Shown here in pieces: positions 1 to 5,135 of a stretch of 5,240 nt of DNA. The position numbers were made by a program, and so were the translations under genes. Each line of letters begins with the position of its first letter. Positions within the stretch are counted from its first letter, which is position 1. Under the pieces are notes generated by a model. The model was not told where the DNA came from. It ran no database searches and saw nothing but the letters and a program-made list of their open reading frames with translations. Location: assembly GCA_027052485.1 (NCBI GenBank), contig JALUFA010000044.1:1-5240 (forward strand), in the 5' to 3' direction. The stretch comes from Hydrogenothermaceae bacterium (GTDB lineage Bacteria > Aquificota > Aquificia > Aquificales > Hydrogenothermaceae).

Positions 1-1097
1 GCCAATATCCACTTTAATCTGTGATAGTTTTTTGCTTCTTTGGTTGATAAACCTCTAAATGAAATCAGATTTTCGTACGTGTGGTAGTAAATCCCGTTTA
101 TCTCAATTCCTAAATTCTTTTCAGGGATAAAAATATCAATTTCAAAAGGGCTTAGGATGCTTCTATTGTTGGTTTCAAATGTTATACTTTTACCTTTTAA
201 AAAGTTTGTAATTTCTTGCCCTGGGAGGGTTCCTTTATAGCAAACAGGGCAGACTGGAATGTGTCCGTTGTCTAGATGGTCTAAAAATTTTGTATTGCAC
301 TTTTTACATAAAAATAAAAGTTTTTTTCTGTTTTTTTCCTTATAGTTTTTATAAAATTCAAAATCAAATAACGGCTCAATATTCCTTGCTCTGAGTTTAA
401 TATTTAACCTTTCCCACGTTTTTTCTTTATATCTTTTTAAAACTTTTTTCTTGACGGTTTGTATTTTCATTGGGGAGTTTACGCCATACCTTTTCAGTAA
501 TGTTTCCTGTTGCTTTTTTACAATCTCATTTCTCTTTCCTTCCAAGGCTATCTTTAATTTTTCTTTTATGAATGGAGTTTTCATAGGATGGGTTGTACCG
601 TACTTTTTTAAGGAAACCTCTTTGAGACGCTCTTTATACTCTTCAGTCTTTGTGTAGTTATCCACTCCATATTTTTCTAAGGTTGTTTTTTTAGCCTTTT
701 CTCTGGTTATTTTGCCGATGTTATCTACACCGTATTTTTCTAAAATGGTTTGTTTTCTCTTCTCCTTTACATCTTTTAGTTTTAGGTGGTGTTCTACACC
801 GTACTTTTTTAAGAACTTTTCTTTATCAAGTTGGGAGCATTTCTTAGAGCAGTACGTTAAAAATTTTCCAGTAGAAAATGCAGGTAGTTTTCCGCAAACG
901 GGACATTGAGGTAAATTCTTCTTAGAAAGAATTCCTTCCTTCACGCACCATATCCTTAAAGACTGGGGAGCATTATCAGGGAGAAAAGACGTTATCTCCC
1001 AGAGGAGACTTTTTAATTCCGGATTTTTTGAAATCTTTACTCCAGCTCCTCTAGGAGATATCTCCTTTATAAGCTGAATAAACTCGTTTTTTTTCAT
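1..1097 (-). CDS. Homing-type endonuclease with KYGV repeats and Vsr/EDxHD-like nuclease domain (C-terminus beyond window)
   Basis: The minus-strand frame is open from ATG at 1097 to the window edge, giving 365 codons with no stop; an in-frame TAG just upstream makes this the only start. A predicted site-specific DNA endonuclease. Order of parts: a Cys4 zinc site (C65, C68, C83, C87); five repeats containing KYG/RYG (Y at 99, 122, 143, 166, 204) separated by charged 'EVKEK'-like helices, plus a degenerate sixth near 223; a second zinc ribbon (C264, C267, C283, C286); then a nuclease fold with E295, D321 in FEIDIFIP, E332 in GIEINGIYYH, H339, and YHRLK at 358-362. This E...D...ExNGxYxH pattern is that of Vsr-like EDxHD homing endonucleases, and such KYGV repeats are common in phage and giant-virus homing-nuclease-like proteins. 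The gene starts 28 bases after nrdB and is probably co-transcribed with it. There is no good ribosome site (only AAAG directly before ATG). The family call is by motif recognition. Target and activity are unknown. Confidence 0.82.
   Translation of the reverse strand, partial: MKKNEFIQLIKEISPRGAGVKISKNPELKSLLWEITSFLPDNAPQSLRIWCVKEGILSKKNLPQCPVCGKLPAFSTGKFLTYCSKKCSQLDKEKFLKKYGVEHHLKLKDVKEKRKQTILEKYGVDNIGKITREKAKKTTLEKYGVDNYTKTEEYKERLKEVSLKKYGTTHPMKTPFIKEKLKIALEGKRNEIVKKQQETLLKRYGVNSPMKIQTVKKKVLKRYKEKTWERLNIKLRARNIEPLFDFEFYKNYKEKNRKKLLFLCKKCNTKFLDHLDNGHIPVCPVCYKGTLPGQEITNFLKGKSITFETNNRSILSPFEIDIFIPEKNLGIEINGIYYHTYENLISFRGLSTKEAKNYHRLKWIL
429..815 (-). repeat. Tandem protein repeats ('LxKYGV') inside the endonuclease gene
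   Basis: The segment encodes residues 95-223. Five units carry KKYGV, EKYGV, EKYGV, KKYGT and KRYGV, with the glycine-linked Tyr spaced 23, 21, 23 and 38 residues apart. A decayed sixth unit (KRYKEK) follows. The second and third units are the most alike (ILEKYGVDNI and TLEKYGVDNY), and their DNA is also close, suggesting recent duplication. Between the cores lie Lys/Glu-rich stretches that should be helical. A DNA-reading role similar to NUMOD modules is a reasonable inference. Confidence 0.75.
837..905 (-). other. Zinc-finger segment of the endonuclease (Cys4)
   Basis: The segment encodes CPVC (residues 65-68) followed by YCSKKC (82-87), a compact treble-clef-like Cys4 zinc site. Such sites sit at the N-terminus of many homing endonucleases and help DNA contact or folding. 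Metal binding is inferred from Cys spacing only. Confidence 0.6.
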
Positions 1098-1109
1098 CTT
1101 TAAGTACTA

Positions 1110-1167
1110 AACTTCTTTGAGGTCTCTAGAAATTTGTATACTCAGTTGATGATACTTCAAAGAAGTT
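1110..1167 (-). repeat. 11-bp inverted repeat across the nrdB stop codon
   Basis: AACTTCTTTGA at 1110-1120 is the exact reverse complement of TCAAAGAAGTT at 1157-1167. One arm lies in the last codons of nrdB, the other in the gap before the endonuclease start, and the 36-base loop contains the nrdB stop. The 1154-1166 arm is itself a small palindrome (ACTTC AAA GAAGT). No T-run follows, so it does not look like an intrinsic terminator. It could fold in the joint mRNA and limit translation of the downstream gene, or be chance. Confidence 0.5.
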
Positions 1168-2112
1168 AGTTAGTTTTTTTACGTCCTCTTTCTGGAGGAA
1201 CTTAAGAGGGTTTTGGGATATGTTGAACTGAGGGTCAAAGCCAAGCTCTTCAAGTCTTCTATCAGCTATATACTTCATATACTGTTCTAGCTCTTTGTAA
1301 GAAACTCCAAAGATTGTTGTTCCGCCAAATTTTGTTTTTAGGTAGTTAAGCTCAAGTTCTACTGCATCTATGATTGTATCCCTTATGTTTTCAACAAACT
1401 TAATGTCATCAACTATCTCTGGGTTTTCTTCAATAATGGTTAAAATCGCTTCTATTCCGTTTTGTAGGTGTAAGGACTCGTCTATAAGAACAAGCTCTAC
1501 CCCAGAAACGACATTTTTCATCTTTCCTGTGTCTTTCATTGCAAAGAAATGGGCGAACGCCGAGTAGAAGAACAGACCTTCTTGAATGATATTATTAAGC
1601 AAAATTGAGGTTAAAATCTGTTTTTTCCCTTCAAGGGAGTCTGGGTCAGCCTTTCCGTAGGTGATTCTGTCTACGGCTCTGATTATAAGCTCCTGTTTTT
1701 CATTGAGTAGCTTGTCCTCTAGTGTGATGTCATAAACTCTTTTTCTATCCATATCAAACGAGTTGATTATTATCTCAAAAAAGTCTGAGTGGATATCTTC
1801 CATAAACATCTGTGCCGTAAAAGACATCTTAGCGTAAGGGTCTGTTAAAACTGGGAAAAATCCGTTTCCTAAAACGTTTTGGACTAAAAGCTCAGATGAT
1901 GCAAAGTACCCAACGGCGCTATCAAATAAGTCTTTTTCTGTTGGTGTTAAAGATTTATAGTCAAGTACATCCTGCTGTATGTTAAGTTCCTCTGGAAACC
2001 ATACTGCCTTTTTCTGTTTTGTGTATAAAGTTTTAAACACTGGGTATCTTGGGTTTTCTGAAAGTCTGATGTTATCCCTTACCGATGTTTTTCCGATGAA
2101 ACCTTTAGCCAT
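1126..2112 (-). CDS. nrdB: Ribonucleotide reductase small subunit, class Ic-like (Phe at radical site)
   Basis: This is the R2/beta subunit of aerobic class I ribonucleotide reductase, which supplies the radical that NrdA uses to make deoxyribonucleotides; 328 aa, cytoplasmic, ferritin-like fold, no ATP-cone and no intein. The six metal ligands are E74, E105, H108, E178, E212 and H215. The residue that is the radical Tyr in E. coli (Y122) is F112 here (IHSDFF), and the first ligand, Asp84 in E. coli, is Glu. The spacings (31, 3, 4, 66, 34, 3) equal those of Chlamydia trachomatis R2 (E89, E120, H123, F127, E193, E227, H230), the type enzyme of class Ic with a Mn/Fe cofactor. W38 and the C-terminal Y325 (six after E319, like E350/Y356 of E. 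coli) keep the radical-transfer path, so this is a true reductase and not an R2lox oxidase. Start ATG has GGAGG eight bases upstream. No nrdA lies in the window. The cofactor is inferred. Confidence 0.96.
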   Translation of the reverse strand: MAKGFIGKTSVRDNIRLSENPRYPVFKTLYTKQKKAVWFPEELNIQQDVLDYKSLTPTEKDLFDSAVGYFASSELLVQNVLGNGFFPVLTDPYAKMSFTAQMFMEDIHSDFFEIIINSFDMDRKRVYDITLEDKLLNEKQELIIRAVDRITYGKADPDSLEGKKQILTSILLNNIIQEGLFFYSAFAHFFAMKDTGKMKNVVSGVELVLIDESLHLQNGIEAILTIIEENPEIVDDIKFVENIRDTIIDAVELELNYLKTKFGGTTIFGVSYKELEQYMKYIADRRLEELGFDPQFNISQNPLKFLQKEDVKKLTNFFEVSSTEYTNF

Positions 2113-2119
2113 TGAGGAA

Positions 2120-2124
2120 CCTCC
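2120..2124 (-). promoter_or_regulatory. Ribosome binding site of nrdB
   Basis: GGAGG on the minus strand lies seven bases before the ATG at 2112, which fixes the start codon. Confidence 0.85.
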
Positions 2125-2127
2125 ATA

Positions 2128-2143
2128 GTACTATATATTGTGT
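2128..2143 (-). promoter_or_regulatory. NrdR box 1 (proximal)
   Basis: The plus strand reads GTACTATATATTGTGT, matching the published NrdR-box pattern acaCwAtATaTwGtgt at 14 of 16 places. It lies at and just after the predicted nrdB transcription start, where NrdR (the ATP-cone/zinc-ribbon repressor of ribonucleotide reductase genes) would block transcription. The nrdR gene itself is not in the window. Confidence 0.75.
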
Positions 2144-2152
2144 TTGGCCTTT

Positions 2153-2181
2153 ACTATACCCCTACATATTGTACCCGTCAA
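2153..2181 (-). promoter_or_regulatory. Sigma70-type promoter of nrdB
   Basis: On the minus strand TTGACG (-35, 2176-2181) is followed by a 17-base spacer and TATAGT (-10, 2153-2158), one mismatch from consensus in each box. Start of transcription is expected near 2146, leaving a leader of about 33 bases. The promoter probably drives nrdB and the downstream endonuclease gene together. Both NrdR-like boxes sit on or beside it. Confidence 0.75.
2159..2174 (-). promoter_or_regulatory. NrdR box 2 (distal)
   Basis: The plus strand reads CCCCTACATATTGTAC, with the core CTAnATATTGT intact and 11 of 16 matches to the NrdR-box pattern. It starts 31 bp from box 1, about three helical turns, which is the usual tandem arrangement. 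It fills the spacer of the nrdB promoter. It is weaker than box 1, but the spacing makes chance unlikely. Confidence 0.65.
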
Positions 2182-2294
2182 CAAGGAGCAAAAATCATGT
2201 ACTTCCTTTTCCTGAGACGATTTTGAGACAGACGTCTAGTTTTACACCTCAGAAGACCAGTTAAAAGTTTGTTAATTTAACGCAAATTTAGGCA

Positions 2295-2300
2295 TATAAT
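2295..2300 (+). promoter_or_regulatory. -10 box of the SafE-like/thiG unit
   Basis: A perfect TATAAT lies 28 bases before the ATG at 2328. The matching -35 position (TTAATT at 2272-2277 with a 17-base spacer) is poor, so this may be a weak or activated promoter. Confidence 0.5.
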
Positions 2301-2318
2301 TAAAGAAAAAAGTTAACC

Positions 2319-2322
2319 GGAG
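2319..2322 (+). promoter_or_regulatory. Ribosome binding site of the SafE-like gene
   Basis: GGAG lies five bases before the ATG at 2328. It supports that start codon. Confidence 0.6.
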
Positions 2323-2327
2323 AAAGA

Positions 2328-2957
2328 ATGGAGTATCTTTTAATCGTCCTCGCTGGTTTTTTAGGCTCCTACCACTGTATCGGGATGTGTGGGTATATTC
2401 CTCCCCTCATCCAGTACAAAAACTGGTTCTTAGGAAATCTAATTTACAATCTGGGAAGGATTTTTACCTATGGATTTTTAGGATTTGTGGCTGGTTATCT
2501 TGGTATGTTCTTCCACTCTATAGAGTTTCAACTGTTTCAAAAGGCTCTAGCGCTGCTTCTCGGAGTTTTTATGATACTTCTAGGTCTTCAGATTTTAGGT
2601 CAGATTAAGGAAAAAGGTATTCCCGGTCTTGATATGGTGTTTTTAACAATAGCAGAAATTTTATCAAAGTTTAGAAGAAATCCTTTTTTTCTTGGTATGT
2701 TTAATGGATTTTTACCCTGCCCTCTAGTTTATGCAATGCTTATGCAGGCAGTTTTAGAACAGTCCCCAATAAAGGGTTTTATTGTTATGGTACTTTTTGG
2801 TTTAGGCACGGTACCGGCTATGTTTTTGTCAAGCTATGTTTACAAAAAAGTTTCTCCGAATATGAGAAAAAAACTTGCCAGCTTAAGCGGTTTAATTGTA
2901 ATCTTATTTGGAGTTATGGCTATTCTAAGGGCTCTTGGAATGGGCCACCACCACTAA
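2328..2957 (+). CDS. TauE/SafE (UreH/DsbD-like) family membrane protein
   Basis: A 209-residue polytopic inner-membrane protein, with about six hydrophobic segments by eye (near 2-20, 36-60, 70-92, 100-140, 147-170, 185-203). It carries HCIGMCG at residues 16-22 in the first helix and NGFLPCPLVY at 126-135 at the start of the second half, the two signatures of the group annotated 'sulfite exporter TauE/SafE' (COG2836) or UreH_2. That group is distantly related to the DsbD/CcdA electron-carrying membrane domain. C17/C21 and C131 could play the part of the paired membrane cysteines or bind a metal. The tail ends GHHH, a likely metal-binding end. Members are often near copper-oxidase or cytochrome assembly genes, but here the partner is thiG, 20 bases downstream. 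The transported substrate is unknown, and the name 'sulfite exporter' should not be taken as evidence for sulfite. Family call is firm, function is not. Confidence 0.85.
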   Translation: MEYLLIVLAGFLGSYHCIGMCGYIPPLIQYKNWFLGNLIYNLGRIFTYGFLGFVAGYLGMFFHSIEFQLFQKALALLLGVFMILLGLQILGQIKEKGIPGLDMVFLTIAEILSKFRRNPFFLGMFNGFLPCPLVYAMLMQAVLEQSPIKGFIVMVLFGLGTVPAMFLSSYVYKKVSPNMRKKLASLSGLIVILFGVMAILRALGMGHHH

Positions 2958-2964
2958 AACTTAT

Positions 2965-2970
2965 AGGAGG
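2965..2970 (+). promoter_or_regulatory. Ribosome binding site of thiG
   Basis: AGGAGG lies seven bases before the ATG at 2978, the strongest Shine-Dalgarno sequence in the window. It suggests thiG is translated well independently of the upstream gene. Confidence 0.85.
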
Positions 2971-2977
2971 TTGTTAA

Positions 2978-3778
2978 ATGTTTAATGAAGAAGAGTTTTT
3001 TAAGAACGATAAACTTGTGATTGGAGATAAAGAGTTTACATCAAGACTGATTGTTGGTTCTGGTAAGTACAAAGACTTTGAAGAAACAGCTAAAGCTACG
3101 GAAGCTGCCGGTGCTGAGATGATAACTGTAGCCGTTAGAAGGGTGAATATCACAAATCCCGATGAACCAAACCTACTAGATTACATAGACACTTCTAAAG
3201 TAATGATTTTGCCTAATACTGCAGGATGTTATACGGCAGAAGAAGCGGTTGTAACGGCAAAGCTTGCAAGGGAAGCGTTAGGACATGGTTTTGTGAAACT
3301 TGAAGTTATCGGAGACCAAAAAACCTTATACCCTGATATGATAGAAACCCTTAAGGCTGCAGAAATCCTTGTTAAAGAAGGGTTTACCGTTCTCCCATAC
3401 ATCACTGATGACCCGGTGATGGCAAAGAGATTTGAGGAGATTGGATGTGCTGCGGTAATGCCTCTAGCTGCTCCTATTGGTTCAGGACTTGGGCTACAAA
3501 ACCCTTACAACATTCTCTTTATAAAAGAGGCTGTTAATGTCCCTGTTATTGTAGATGCGGGTATTGGTACAGCATCAGATGCAGCAATAGTTATGGAGCT
3601 TGGGGTTGATGGTGTTCTAATGAATACAGCTATTGCCGAGGCCAAAGACCCTATAAAAATGGCAGTTGCTATGAAGTATGCTGTCAGAGCTGGAAGACTT
3701 GCATATCTGGCAGGAAGAATACCTAAGAAGATGTATGCCTCTGCATCATCCCCTACTGAGGGTATCATCGGTAGATAA
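2978..3778 (+). CDS. thiG: Thiazole synthase ThiG
   Basis: Forms the thiazole phosphate of thiamine from 1-deoxy-D-xylulose 5-phosphate, dehydroglycine and the thiocarboxylate of ThiS; a cytoplasmic (beta/alpha)8-barrel enzyme of 266 aa, near the usual 250-270. K107 in VKLEVIGD is the Schiff-base lysine; E109 and D193 ([12 protein letters not shown]) match E98 and D182 of Bacillus subtilis ThiG, where the lysine is K96, with the same spacings of 2 and 86. N-terminal RLIVGSGKY and the C-terminal [12 protein letters not shown] are also hallmarks. It follows the SafE-like gene by 20 bases and probably shares its transcript. ThiS, ThiH/ThiO and ThiF are not in the window, so the pathway genes are scattered here. 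Its last 33 bases are also coding, on the other strand, for the Sua5/TsaC-like protein. Confidence 0.97.
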   Translation: MFNEEEFFKNDKLVIGDKEFTSRLIVGSGKYKDFEETAKATEAAGAEMITVAVRRVNITNPDEPNLLDYIDTSKVMILPNTAGCYTAEEAVVTAKLAREALGHGFVKLEVIGDQKTLYPDMIETLKAAEILVKEGFTVLPYITDDPVMAKRFEEIGCAAVMPLAAPIGSGLGLQNPYNILFIKEAVNVPVIVDAGIGTASDAAIVMELGVDGVLMNTAIAEAKDPIKMAVAMKYAVRAGRLAYLAGRIPKKMYASASSPTEGIIGR

Positions 3779-4363
3779 GTTTTCTATCTGCTTTTCCTTC
3801 CTCCCTCTTCTTAAGAAAAGGACTTTACCGTCTTTTACCTCTATCAGGGAGGAAGGAGTTGTATCCTTTTTAAATCCCCAATCAAAGTACAGGGGTATTT
3901 GTTCCAGAAAGTACCTATAAGCTTCATCCACACTTCTTGCTGGAGGTTTTCCTTCAAGGTTTGCACTTGGAGCAATAACGGGGATCTTAGATATTTCTAA
4001 AAGTTTTAAGGTAAGGCTGTCATCTGGAATTCTAAACGCAAGTTTTCCTGTTCCCCTGTGTAAGTACTTAAATTTTTCAGGATTTTTCAGTTTTAAAAGA
4101 ACAGAGACACCCCTAAGTTTTAAAATCTTTTCCTCTAATAGAGAGATTTTAACATTAAAAATGTTTAAGTCTTCTATCCTTCGTATAAGGATGATATAAG
4201 GTTTTTCTGGGTTTCTCTTTTTTATTTGGTAAACTCTTTCAACCAAAGATTTATCTAAAGCGTTTGCAAAAATCCCATAAAGGGTGTCTGATGGAAAAAC
4301 TATAGGTTTTCTGTGGATTAAAAAGGTAGAGGCCGTTTTTAAAGACCTAGTAACAATACTCAT
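3746..4363 (-). CDS. Sua5/YrdC/TsaC-family threonylcarbamoyl-AMP synthase
   Basis: Predicted to make L-threonylcarbamoyl-AMP from threonine, bicarbonate and ATP, the first step of the t6A37 modification of ANN-reading tRNAs. It is 205 aa, about the length of single-domain TsaC with no Sua5 C-terminal domain. Landmarks: FPSDTLYG (23-30, family P-T-D/E-x-x-Y/F-G), KKRNPEKP with K48 and R50 (the family KxR), [10 protein letters not shown] (106-115), [11 protein letters not shown] (131-141), RSVDEA (143-148) and TPSSLIEV (169-176). The usual PGPVT motif of the middle region reads RGVSV (84-88), a real departure that may alter the pocket or mark a divergent paralogue. The start ATG lies inside the end of panB (17-base overlap) with no clear ribosome site, so it is probably translated by coupling. 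The C-terminus overlaps thiG. Because of the altered motif the activity, and thus the symbol tsaC or sua5, is left open. Confidence 0.86.
   Translation of the reverse strand: MSIVTRSLKTASTFLIHRKPIVFPSDTLYGIFANALDKSLVERVYQIKKRNPEKPYIILIRRIEDLNIFNVKISLLEEKILKLRGVSVLLKLKNPEKFKYLHRGTGKLAFRIPDDSLTLKLLEISKIPVIAPSANLEGKPPARSVDEAYRYFLEQIPLYFDWGFKKDTTPSSLIEVKDGKVLFLRRGRKEKQIENLSTDDTLSRG
3795..3857. repeat. 12-bp inverted repeat with nested hairpin; possible end of the thiG transcript
   Basis: TCCTTCCTCCCT at 3795-3806 is exactly complementary to AGGGAGGAAGGA at 3846-3857. Inside the 39-base loop is a smaller hairpin, AAAAG-G-AC / GTCTTTT (3816-3836) with one bulged G and loop TTTACC. Read from thiG, the outer stem is followed by TTTTT at 3867-3871. 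It lies 17 bases after the thiG stop but inside the Sua5/TsaC coding region, where the arms encode PSSL and RGRKE. As a terminator it would be unusual, with a long loop and an offset T-run. Confidence 0.45.
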
Positions 4364-5135
4364 CTGAAGGGAATTTGCCTGTTTTAACTTCCTCTTTAAA
4401 CTTACTTAATCCATCCAAGAATAACTTCTTTCCCTCTACGTACCTTTTTACAAACTTAGGAGACTTGTCAAAAAAACCCATCATGTCATGGAAAACTAAA
4501 ACCTGACCGTCTGTTTCGTTGCATGCGCCGATACCAATGGTTGGTACATCTACAAAGTCTGTTATCTCTGCGGCTAAATCTTTTGGTACAGCTTCAAGTA
4601 CTATTGCAAAAACTCCGGCCTGTTCTAAGATTTTTGCATCTTTTATGAGTTTTTTTCTACTTTCTTCGGTTTTCCCTTGAACCTTGTATCCTCCTAATGC
4701 ATGCACCGATTGGGGCGTTAAACCTAAATGCCCCATAACGGGAATCCCACTGTTTACAAGTTTTTCAATGATACTAGCTATCTCTTCTCCACCTTCAACT
4801 TTTACCGCATTGACACAGGCTTCTTTCATTATTCTGCCAGCATTTTTAACCGCTTCTTCCTTTGAGGTTTGATACGAGAGAAAAGGCATATCAGAGATTA
4901 TAAAGGTGTTTGGAGCTCCTCTTCGTACGGCTTTTGAGTGGTATATAATCTCGTCTAAAGTAACAGGTAGGGTAGTTTCGTAGCCTGCATCAACCATACC
5001 AACAGAATCACCAACGAGAATACAGTCTACACCTGCCTCTTCACATATTTTTGCAGACCAATACTCATAGGTTGATATCATGCATATTTTTTCTTTGTTT
5101 TCTTTTGCTTTTATAAAATCATGAATTGTTTTCAT
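4347..5135 (-). CDS. panB: 3-methyl-2-oxobutanoate hydroxymethyltransferase (ketopantoate hydroxymethyltransferase)
   Basis: First committed step of pantothenate and CoA synthesis: transfers a hydroxymethyl group from 5,10-methylene-tetrahydrofolate to 2-oxoisovalerate. Cytoplasmic TIM-barrel, usually a decamer; 262 aa against 264 in E. coli. Residues matching E. coli D45, D84, K112, E114 and catalytic E181 are D43 (VGDSVGM), D82 (SDMPF), K112 and E114 (VKVEGG) and E181 (LEAVP). VRRGAPN, GHLGLTPQSVHALGGYKVQG and DGQVLVFHDMMG are family signatures. The GIGAG motif reads GIGAC, with C205 in place of Gly. The start ATG overlaps the stop of the preceding gene as ATGA, and the end overlaps the Sua5/TsaC-like gene, so all three are read as one operon. 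No strong ribosome site is seen, consistent with coupled translation. Confidence 0.97.
   Translation of the reverse strand: MKTIHDFIKAKENKEKICMISTYEYWSAKICEEAGVDCILVGDSVGMVDAGYETTLPVTLDEIIYHSKAVRRGAPNTFIISDMPFLSYQTSKEEAVKNAGRIMKEACVNAVKVEGGEEIASIIEKLVNSGIPVMGHLGLTPQSVHALGGYKVQGKTEESRKKLIKDAKILEQAGVFAIVLEAVPKDLAAEITDFVDVPTIGIGACNETDGQVLVFHDMMGFFDKSPKFVKRYVEGKKLFLDGLSKFKEEVKTGKFPSDEYCY

Noticed and set aside
420..830. Recurring CCRTAYTTTTT words that look like a short spaced DNA repeat or CRISPR array
   Set aside because: The words fall in frame as the KYGV protein repeats, vary at third codon positions and have uneven spacing.
451..909. Short plus-strand reading frames rich in Phe and Ser
   Set aside because: They lie opposite the endonuclease gene, have no ribosome sites, and their Phe/Ser content is what the reverse of Lys/Glu-rich codons gives.
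1370..1567. Plus-strand 65-codon frame opposite nrdB
   Set aside because: It is a shadow of nrdB with no start signal.
1126..2112. Intein or intron within nrdB, or an R2lox oxidase instead of a reductase
   Set aside because: The protein is of normal length with continuous motifs, and the C-terminal radical-transfer Tyr region is present, which fits a true reductase subunit.
2387..2608. 73-codon plus-strand frame inside the SafE-like gene
   Set aside because: It overlaps a clear membrane-protein gene in another frame and has no family features.
3505..3920. Minus-strand frame opposite thiG and plus-strand frame crossing the thiG end
   Set aside because: Both lie over the well-supported thiG and Sua5/TsaC genes and resemble neither a known family nor a real start.
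4684..4872. 62-codon plus-strand frame opposite panB
   Set aside because: It is a shadow of the conserved panB coding sequence.
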